The notes beneath the pieces are model-generated. The model did no database searches and was not told where the DNA came from. It saw only the letters and a program-made list of their open reading frames with translations. From Candidatus Fermentibacteraceae bacterium (GTDB lineage Bacteria; Fermentibacterota; Fermentibacteria; Fermentibacterales; JCC-6), in NCBI GenBank assembly GCA_030596465.1, contig JAUVJW010000024.1, forward strand, positions 1 to 12,038: DNA of 12,038 bases. The letters run 5' to 3'. Positions 6,253 through 12,038 of this stretch are shown here, one piece after another. Each line of letters opens with the position of its first letter. Position 1 is the stretch's first letter. Made by a program: the position numbers and the translations under genes.

Positions 6253-7489
6253 AAAACTCCACGCACCTTAAATAATCTGAGATGGAAATGCTCTCGTCCA
6301 CTGAATGAAGAGCCCCAATTCCCCTCTGATCCAGGCAAACAGGAAGGAATCGATATGCATTTTTTGCAACCATTGAATACCTTCTTGAATCGGTAGCGGC
6401 AGGAAAGATTCCACATCTGAAACCTGTTCCAGGAGCGACATTATGCAGAATTGAGGTTTTAAGAGCCTTGAAGTCCGGTGTGTCCGTGCTTGAAACAGGC
6501 GAGGGTTCCGAAATACTCGGATTATCAATAAGCTCTACAGCAATTCCAAAGGGTTCTGCAACACTCTCGATAAATTCATGAACCGCGGCTACTGAACTTC
6601 CCGGGGAGGGTCTGGTATTGATAACAGCCTCCGCTTTTCCCGGCAAAACATTCTCCTTGCATCCTCCTGAAAGAACCGTCGGCGCAATTGTGGTTTGAAG
6701 CCATCTTGAAGAACTTATTTCAACTGGTACATACGGCAGGGGCATGGAACTGTCTTCAAGAGCCACAATAGCCCTTGCGAGAATCCCGATGGCAGTCCTG
6801 TCGGGGGGTACCGAAGAATGTCCCTGAAACGCTTCAGAAATGAGTCGGAAAGAAGCATAACCCTTCTCCGCAATGGCTAACTCCGCTGTAACGGTTCCAT
6901 CCGGGTCTGAGTAGATGTATCCACCTTCATCCAGAACGCTGCTGCATACAACACCGCTGGTTATCAGACTCTCTGTAATTGCTTTTGCCCCGCAAAGACC
7001 ACCAACTTCCTCATCGTGACCAAAGGCAAAAAGCACAGTACGCCGGGGCTTGAAACCCCCGGCAAGAAGAAGAGAAACAGCCTCAAGCATTCCACTGAAT
7101 CCGCATTTGTAATCAATGGTTCCTCTACCCCACACTCGATTCCGCAACACCTCTCCACCGTATGGGTCACAGGACCATTTGCCTGATTCACCTGCCGGAA
7201 CAACATCCTGATGGGCAGCCAGCATAACCGGTTCCAGTGCCGAATCGCCAGCCCACTTCAGTAGAATCGACGCACCTCCATGAAGCTCCATCTCAAGAGA
7301 GGAGAATACTTCACTCCAGACACTTGCGGAATATTCACGCAACCTGTGAAAAGGCTCCAGAGAAAAACTCCCCGGAGCTGAAACGGTTGGAAATTTTATG
7401 GTTCCGGCAAATCGGTGAACAATACTGTTCATATCTTCCCGGGAAAGGTTCAAACTCTCCCGGGAAGTACAAAAATTAGTTGGTAACAT
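6215..7489 (-). CDS. M20 family metallopeptidase (carboxypeptidase-like)
   Basis: A 424-residue di-zinc amidohydrolase/peptidase of the M20 family, most like the ArgE/DapE/CPS1 group. Metal ligands and catalytic residues are in place: H93 and D95 (AAHQDVVP), bridging D126 (GRGTIDYK), E160-E161 (GHDEEVGG), D187 (VLDEGG) and H395 (IGALHS). The lid/dimerisation domain with GHSSVP (223-228) sits at about 205-320. No signal peptide is seen, so it is presumably cytosolic and acts on peptides or acylated amino acids; the substrate is unknown. The ATG at 7489 overlaps the upstream gene by 14 bases but has a weak ribosome site. An internal ATG at 7432 would remove 19 unconserved residues and is a possible true start. 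The downstream CDF gene begins inside its 3' end. Confidence 0.93.
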   Translation of the reverse strand: MLPTNFCTSRESLNLSREDMNSIVHRFAGTIKFPTVSAPGSFSLEPFHRLREYSASVWSEVFSSLEMELHGGASILLKWAGDSALEPVMLAAHQDVVPAGESGKWSCDPYGGEVLRNRVWGRGTIDYKCGFSGMLEAVSLLLAGGFKPRRTVLFAFGHDEEVGGLCGAKAITESLITSGVVCSSVLDEGGYIYSDPDGTVTAELAIAEKGYASFRLISEAFQGHSSVPPDRTAIGILARAIVALEDSSMPLPYVPVEISSSRWLQTTIAPTVLSGGCKENVLPGKAEAVINTRPSPGSSVAAVHEFIESVAEPFGIAVELIDNPSISEPSPVSSTDTPDFKALKTSILHNVAPGTGFRCGIFPAATDSRRYSMVAKNAYRFLPVCLDQRGIGALHSVDESISISDYLRCVEFYAEYISRVSSKS

Positions 7490-8405
7490 TTACCCATTTG
7501 ATGTTGAAACCCTCATATCCGAGGGAGTCTATAAGAACAGAAACGCTCTCGGCAATTTCCATTGCCTCCCCAAAAGTAGACTCAGACGGGAAAAGCAGAG
7601 TAACATGTACCGGTCTTTCATCTGTGTTTCTTCTGCTTATGGTTCGCACAGCCTGATTCATCCCCCTGTTGAACACTCTTTCATCAAACCTGTATCCACT
7701 GGCAGGTTCAACAATATCCTTGTTGTATTCCTCGATAATGCATCTGAACCACTGATCCGTGAAAAGAATTTTCAATTCCACAGGCTGAACCTCAGCGGAA
7801 TCATCCAGCAGAGGAAGGATTGCTACTGCCATGTAACTGGTTTCGGTAGAGTCCGTCCAGGCGAAAAGTGAATCCGGAGTCAGCATTCTGAAATCATTAC
7901 TGTTGATTTTCTGCAGCATGTAATTCACCACGGGTTGAATGGACATGGATCCACTGCCCAGAAAAGATACCCCTGTACCCTCAGGTATCAGGGAAAGATC
8001 TACATTGGTTCTTGGTGAAGCCGAAGTACCTTCCGCATTGAATACATACACTATTTCGGTTCCCAGCATAAGAGGCAGAGAGTCAATTGGAATTTCCTCT
8101 TCAAGCAGATCAGCCACAGTTTCAACCTCGGGTTCATACTCCGCCCGATCATAACTGCTGACTATAAACACAGCACCCGCAGCAGCCAGAATGAATATCA
8201 ATAAACCGAAAAAACCGGCATTTCCTTTGTGTGGAGAGGTGAGTTCAAGAGCTTTTCCATCCTTGCTCTTTCCATCATCAAGGGGTTTCTGCAATGCGGC
8301 CCTCTGATCCTTCATTGGATCTGTCTGTGGTTCAAGTTTGAATCCGCAGTTATCACACCTTCCTGTGTTTCGCCGATTCTCATAGCCACAATTTCTGCAG
8401 CGCAT
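7476..8405 (-). CDS. Zinc-ribbon, single-pass membrane protein of unknown function
   Basis: I do not recognise this 309-residue protein as a named family. It opens with a rubredoxin-like zinc ribbon, C3-x2-C6 and C17-x2-C20 (RCRNCGYE ... GRCDNCGF). A charged linker rich in K, D and Q follows (about 25-62), then one transmembrane helix (about 64-84, GLLIFILAAAGAVFIVSS). The remaining 225 residues should be outside the cytoplasm and start with an acidic stretch (EYEPEVETVADLLEEE). The tail (about 268-305) alternates strand and helix and is only vaguely like ExbD/TolR periplasmic domains. The ATG at 8405 is preferred over a TTG three bases earlier because GGAGG lies 7 bases upstream of it. Its first base is the last base of the lipoprotein gene's TGA, which suggests coupled translation. 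It may work with the neighbouring chaperone-like lipoprotein, but that is inference. Confidence 0.75.
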   Translation of the reverse strand: MRCRNCGYENRRNTGRCDNCGFKLEPQTDPMKDQRAALQKPLDDGKSKDGKALELTSPHKGNAGFFGLLIFILAAAGAVFIVSSYDRAEYEPEVETVADLLEEEIPIDSLPLMLGTEIVYVFNAEGTSASPRTNVDLSLIPEGTGVSFLGSGSMSIQPVVNYMLQKINSNDFRMLTPDSLFAWTDSTETSYMAVAILPLLDDSAEVQPVELKILFTDQWFRCIIEEYNKDIVEPASGYRFDERVFNRGMNQAVRTISRRNTDERPVHVTLLFPSESTFGEAMEIAESVSVLIDSLGYEGFNIKWVNVTN

Positions 8406-10090
8406 CAAATAACCTCCGTTGGACTCTCTGTACTCGTAACCGAATCCTCTTCCGCGGGAATATAGAATCCCCTGAAGTACTCTTCATCAATGTATGGATG
8501 ATACACGACGGACAAACTATCAACAAGTACTTCTATTGTCTCCGTTTCCATGCGCTGTTCAGCTTCAGAAATAACTCTGTCCCTGATATCATCAAATGAT
8601 GGAATACGCTCTTCATTGATTTCATCAAGGCGGAACCAGAGCGCCGTTGAATCGGAGAGAGTGACAATTGCCTCTTCGCCCTGAATCAGGCTGAAAAGAG
8701 TCTCTCTGTCTCCCTCGGGAACCATCATGCTTTCAAGTGGTCTTGTAATTGTCTCTTCTCCCTCGGCGAGAATAGGAGGGAAAAGCTCGAACTGATCAAC
8801 CGCTGCCAGAATATCATCACCTGAAGCCATCATGGCCTCAGCTGTGTTCAACTTCTCATTATTCTCCAGGAAAAGTACATGAAAAACACGGCTTTCATTT
8901 ATTGGAAGGTCATCACGAATGTCAAGGTAAACATTATTCAAGGTCGCTGAATCCGAAACAATTCTTGTGGAAATTACCACTTCGTAGTACTTATCCAGAA
9001 CTGCTTCCCAGAGCTTGGCTTCCAGCATGTGCGCCACATCGGGAATGGTATCGAGACCAAGCCGTATTGCCTCATCCATCTCGATATCAAAAAGGGCAAG
9101 TCTTCTTGCGTAATCAGTAAGCCACCGGATGTTGTCTGTGTCTCTTGGAAAATAATCCGGAAGACCCTGAATGTTTTCCGTCATAGAGAAAAGTGTTCTT
9201 GATCCTCCATCCCAGGATACCGCGATAAGACTCTCTTCCTCCGGTTGAAAAACACCGAACATTATACCCCGGGCATCTGCGTTCTCCGCTATGAGACGAA
9301 TTACCTCCGAATCAGCATGAACATTACGAGCTGTCTTTAAACTGTCTTCCAGAAATATCTTTCTTGCCTCTCTGTTTCTCGCGAGCAACATAGAGGCAAT
9401 GCGCTGAGAATCGGTTTCGAACGGCTCGGTTTCGTATGTCCAGACTGAATCAATCTGCAGCATTCTCCATCCTGTTGTTACCGGAAACGGATCAATAATA
9501 TCTCCTGCTTCGGCTGAGATAAGATACTCATGATCCTGGGCATTTGAGAAATTTTTGTCACTGATATTTATCTGTCCTCTGGTCTGCCTGACGATATCAT
9601 CAACAGCAAACTCCACTACTAAATCGGAGAGGTCTTCACCAGCCTTCACCATTGAAAAAACACTGTCCATAAAAAGACTGTCCTCGTGGTAAAAGCATGT
9701 GTAAGAAATTCCCGTGCCCATTTTTTCCCAGAAATCCCGGACTTCATTATCACTCATTTCTACCTTGTCCAACCAGTAGGCAAGCCACTCTGCCTGAAGG
9801 ATCTCTCTTGATCTTTCGTGGACCAGTCGTACAACTTCCCTGTCATTATCAAGCCCGAGGTCAACAGCATGTGCAATGAACAATTCTCGAGCAACTATAT
9901 TGTCTCTGAATATATTCACAGAAAGAGTATCCCCGCGATACCTCTCAAATGACTCACTTATGTTTTCAGGATAAATATGTCTTTCCCCAACAGAAATAAC
10001 CGCGCCATCAGCAGCGTTTTCAACATTTCGGCCACACGCCAGGAACAGAACTGCGGCACCAGCCACAAAAATTATACTGGTCTTCTTCAA
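8405..10090 (-). CDS. SurA/PpiC-like peptidylprolyl isomerase lipoprotein
   Basis: A 561-residue exported protein resembling envelope folding factors of the SurA/PrsA type. It has a lipoprotein signal, MKKTSIIFVAGAAVLFLAC, with C19 as the probable lipidated residue; the -3 position is F, not the canonical L. A SurA N-like helical region covers about 35-120. A first, degenerate parvulin-like domain lies at about 128-225 (EAGDIIDPFP, then GWRMLQIDSVW). Another helical segment leads to a second parvulin-like domain at about 400-490, beginning SRVFHVLFLENNEKL and ending ALWFRLDEINEERIPSFDDI. The second fits the PpiC pattern better; catalytic competence is doubtful for both. The protein is very acidic. 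The start is TTG at 10090, with GGAG five bases upstream. It heads the minus-strand gene train and is divergent from dacB. Confidence 0.83.
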   Translation of the reverse strand: MKKTSIIFVAGAAVLFLACGRNVENAADGAVISVGERHIYPENISESFERYRGDTLSVNIFRDNIVARELFIAHAVDLGLDNDREVVRLVHERSREILQAEWLAYWLDKVEMSDNEVRDFWEKMGTGISYTCFYHEDSLFMDSVFSMVKAGEDLSDLVVEFAVDDIVRQTRGQINISDKNFSNAQDHEYLISAEAGDIIDPFPVTTGWRMLQIDSVWTYETEPFETDSQRIASMLLARNREARKIFLEDSLKTARNVHADSEVIRLIAENADARGIMFGVFQPEEESLIAVSWDGGSRTLFSMTENIQGLPDYFPRDTDNIRWLTDYARRLALFDIEMDEAIRLGLDTIPDVAHMLEAKLWEAVLDKYYEVVISTRIVSDSATLNNVYLDIRDDLPINESRVFHVLFLENNEKLNTAEAMMASGDDILAAVDQFELFPPILAEGEETITRPLESMMVPEGDRETLFSLIQGEEAIVTLSDSTALWFRLDEINEERIPSFDDIRDRVISEAEQRMETETIEVLVDSLSVVYHPYIDEEYFRGFYIPAEEDSVTSTESPTEVI

Positions 10091-10139
10091 AACGACTCCA
10101 TTTCATATTTGTATTTTCCTGTTTTACAAGTACACCCGA

Positions 10140-10175
10140 CAGTATTATTGTTACCCTTTCAGACCGAATTGTCAA
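10140..10175 (-). promoter_or_regulatory. Candidate promoter of the lipoprotein-led operon
   Basis: On the minus strand a perfect TTGACA (10170-10175) is followed by a 17-base spacer and AACAAT (10147-10152, four of six). An AATAAT three bases further on is an alternative -10. The transcript would start near 10140 with a leader of about 50 bases. The -35 lies one base away from the dacB Shine-Dalgarno sequence on the other strand, so the two divergent units share this 96-base region. No comparably clear promoter for dacB was found; TTTACA (10123-10128) and TATTAT (10143-10148) are only 14 bases apart. Confidence 0.45.
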
Positions 10176-10186
10176 CAGGAGGTAAA

Positions 10187-11524
10187 ATGTCCTTTCTTAT
10201 CTGCACAATGTTTTCTATAGTTCTTTCTCTGCAATCGCTGTCGGGTACACCGTCTTCCTGGAATTCCGGAATTTTCGCTGTTGATATCGATTCAGGAAAT
10301 ATCCTGATCAGCGCAAATGCTGATATTTCCTTCAGACCTGCCAGTACTGTCAAGGCGGTTACAACACTGACTGCTCTGAACACGCTCGGATCAGCTCATG
10401 TTTACCAAACCACTATACGGGTAGATACTCTCTCAAACAGTGTTTTCCTTGTTGGATCCGGAGCTCCATTGTTGTCGATTGAAGATATCACCAGGGCGGC
10501 AATGGAGACTGCGGCTATTCTTCCCTTCAGGGAAAACTGGAACCTTTTCCTTGATCCGTCAGCTTTGACCGGGGAATCGCATCTGCCCGGCTGGGATGCC
10601 GCTGACTGGAACAGAACATACTGTCCACCTGTGGAACCTCTGTGTATCGGAGATAATGTTCTTGAGATTGTTGTCGCCTCTGTAAACGGATCTGTAAGAC
10701 TGCTGACTTACCCTCAACTGCCAAACATTGGAATATTCAGCAATAATCTAATTTCAGGTCGGCTTACAGATTTAACTGCCACGGGTGGCAACTGGGAAAC
10801 CGGTGAGCCGGAAATAACTGTATCAGGAACGATCCAGAACAATACACGGGAAATTCTGTATAAACCATTTGCGGGAGCACCGGGGGAACTGGCTCAAGTT
10901 CTACAGGACGAACTTAACCACTGGGGTGTCAATGCCAGCTACTCCGGAACCAGGGAAGCGGACTCTTCGCTGCTCACCACGGCAGTAATGTATTCAGACC
11001 CGTTATGGATAATCCTGGGCTCCATGAATAAATGGAGCAGAAATGTTGTAGCGGAACAGATACTTAGAACTGTAGCCAATAAGGCAACAGGAGAACCGGG
11101 TTCTACAAGAGCCGGTTGCGATATCTCAGGCGCTCTTCTTGACAGTCTGGTGCCGGAATCACAAGGCTGGCAACTTGCTGATGGATCGGGACTCTCAAGA
11201 TTAAACCTTCTCACCCCAAGGCAACTTGTTGCTGTATTCGCCGCCGGAGCAGGATCGCTTGAATTCGGACCGGAATTCCTGGCTTCATTCCCTGTAAACG
11301 GGGTAGACGGCACTCTTTCAAGAAGAATGACTAATCTGCCCGCAGGAGCCTTTCGTGGAAAAACCGGATCCCTCAATGATACATGTACGATAGCCGGGAT
11401 TCTCAGCACCCAGAGTGGAAGAAAGGTGGCTCTGGCCATATTTCTGGAGTTCCCCAGAGGACAGATATGGCTTGCCAGAGCCTGGCAGGATCAATACATT
11501 GAATCGCTGTACTACTGTTTGTAA
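10187..11524 (+). CDS. dacB: D-alanyl-D-alanine carboxypeptidase / endopeptidase, PBP4 (DacB) family S13
   Basis: A periplasmic penicillin-binding protein that trims or cleaves peptidoglycan stem peptides. All three active-site motifs are present: S53-x2-K56 (RPASTVK), S284-x-N286 (KWSRNVVAE) and K392-T-G394 (RGKTGSL). The family hallmark ADGSGLSRLN lies at 331-340. The 445-residue length is close to the 477 of E. coli PBP4. The N-terminus MSFLICTMFSIVLSLQSLSG looks like a signal peptide, although it has no basic residue ahead of the hydrophobic core. I chose the ATG at 10187 because AGGAGG (10177-10182) lies four bases before it; the frame stays open back to 9977 over the opposite lipoprotein gene, with no family match. 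The stop is 7 bases from the stop of the convergent efp gene. Confidence 0.95.
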   Translation: MSFLICTMFSIVLSLQSLSGTPSSWNSGIFAVDIDSGNILISANADISFRPASTVKAVTTLTALNTLGSAHVYQTTIRVDTLSNSVFLVGSGAPLLSIEDITRAAMETAAILPFRENWNLFLDPSALTGESHLPGWDAADWNRTYCPPVEPLCIGDNVLEIVVASVNGSVRLLTYPQLPNIGIFSNNLISGRLTDLTATGGNWETGEPEITVSGTIQNNTREILYKPFAGAPGELAQVLQDELNHWGVNASYSGTREADSSLLTTAVMYSDPLWIILGSMNKWSRNVVAEQILRTVANKATGEPGSTRAGCDISGALLDSLVPESQGWQLADGSGLSRLNLLTPRQLVAVFAAGAGSLEFGPEFLASFPVNGVDGTLSRRMTNLPAGAFRGKTGSLNDTCTIAGILSTQSGRKVALAIFLEFPRGQIWLARAWQDQYIESLYYCL

Positions 11525-11531
11525 ACAAACC

Positions 11532-12038
11532 TTACTTTACACGCTCCATATACTGACCGGTTCTTGTGTCGATCCTGATCCTTTCGCCTTCTTTTACGAA
11601 AAGGGGAACCTGAACGACAACACCGGTCTCCATGGTGGCAGGTTTAGTTCCTCCTGTAGCGGTATCTCCTTTTAAGCCGGGATCCGATTTTGTAATAAGC
11701 AGCTCTACGAAATTGGGAGCTTCTACCATAATCGGTTTATCTCCTACGGAAAGTACATCGACCTGACAGTTGTCTGTAAGAAAATCAGCAGCGCTGCCCA
11801 CCAGTTCCACCGAAAGATCAATCTGTTCGTAGGTTCCGGGATCCATAACTGTATACAAATCATCCGTGTGATACAAAAGCTGATACACTCTTCTTTCAAG
11901 CCTGATCTCTGTAACCCTTTCCCCTGCACGCCATGTTTTCTCGATCACTTTTCCCTGGATAACATCTTTCATCTTTGATCTGACAAAAGCAGCACCCTTA
12001 CCCGGGTTCACATGCTGAAACTCTGTGATCTGATAGTA
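11532..12038 (-). CDS. efp: Elongation factor P (partial, N-terminus off the right edge)
   Basis: EF-P binds between the P and E sites of the ribosome and relieves stalling at proline runs. The 168 visible residues run from YYQITEFQHVNPGK to the C-terminus. Domain I has the NPGKGAAFV loop, whose lysine is the position modified in many bacteria (lysylation, 5-aminopentanol and so on). Domain II includes EQIDLS and the NFVEL segment. Domain III has DPGLKGDTATGGTKPA and ends with RIDTRTGQYMERVK, very close to E. coli EF-P. About 20 N-terminal residues are outside the window. The GTG at 12011 is an internal valine, not the start. No modification enzyme gene (epmA, epmB) is visible. Confidence 0.97.
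   Translation of the reverse strand, partial: YYQITEFQHVNPGKGAAFVRSKMKDVIQGKVIEKTWRAGERVTEIRLERRVYQLLYHTDDLYTVMDPGTYEQIDLSVELVGSAADFLTDNCQVDVLSVGDKPIMVEAPNFVELLITKSDPGLKGDTATGGTKPATMETGVVVQVPLFVKEGERIRIDTRTGQYMERVK

Noticed and set aside
9977..10186. 70-residue N-terminal extension of DacB
   Set aside because: It overlaps the start of the opposite lipoprotein gene, has no family match, and a strong AGGAGG ribosome site marks 10187.
11532..12011. EF-P as a complete gene starting at GTG 12011
   Set aside because: The codon is an internal valine. Typical EF-P sequence (TEFQHVNPGKG) continues upstream to the window edge, so the gene is truncated by the window.

Overview
The window carries ordinary chromosomal genes of what looks like an anaerobic, Gram-negative-type bacterium related to the FCB group (Bacteroidota, Fermentibacterota, Cloacimonadota and similar lineages). 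Four things point there. The primary-type sigma factor is short and has the FCB-style region 2.4 ending (RIVRLPLNRV). An RnfC subunit indicates a ferredoxin-driven membrane redox complex. All three tRNAs encode their own CCA. The envelope genes (SurA-like lipoprotein, PBP4-type carboxypeptidase) suggest an outer membrane. The phylum is my inference; I see no plasmid, phage, IS or CRISPR signature.

Left part (1-2176): the 5' end of rnfC (minus strand, running off the left edge), then nrdR (minus), then a tRNA cluster His(GTG)-Lys(CTT)-Arg(TCT) on the plus strand. nrdR and the tRNAs diverge from a compact region with back-to-back -35 boxes. nrdR appears to lack a leader.

Middle (2177-4809): a primary sigma factor (rpoD/sigA type, plus strand, TTG start, own TTGACA box) converges on a minus-strand pair, a TIGR01977-like cysteine desulfurase overlapping a DUF3343 protein. 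The stop codons of the sigma factor and the DUF3343 gene abut as TGATCA. The pair resembles sulfur/selenium mobilisation modules. Upstream of it lies a 286-base gap holding a 145-bp imperfect palindrome, probably a dispersed repeat.

Right part (4810-10175): a tight minus-strand gene train reads, in transcription order, SurA/PpiC-like lipoprotein, zinc-ribbon membrane protein, M20 peptidase, cation diffusion facilitator and a degenerate PEBP (YbhB-like) protein. The first four genes overlap end to end, so translational coupling is likely. The cluster mixes envelope folding, a membrane protein of unknown role, peptide hydrolysis and metal export, without an obvious single pathway.

Right end (10176-12038): dacB (PBP4, plus strand) diverges from the lipoprotein gene across 96 bases. 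It converges on a truncated efp (EF-P, minus strand) with only 7 bases between stops. Non-ATG starts are frequent (TTG for the sigma factor, the desulfurase and the lipoprotein; GTG for DUF3343). No strong intrinsic terminator with a T-tract was seen anywhere. I do not see a clearly new defence or mobile system. The best leads are the large palindrome, the degenerate PEBP, the DUF3343-desulfurase pair and the zinc-ribbon membrane protein.
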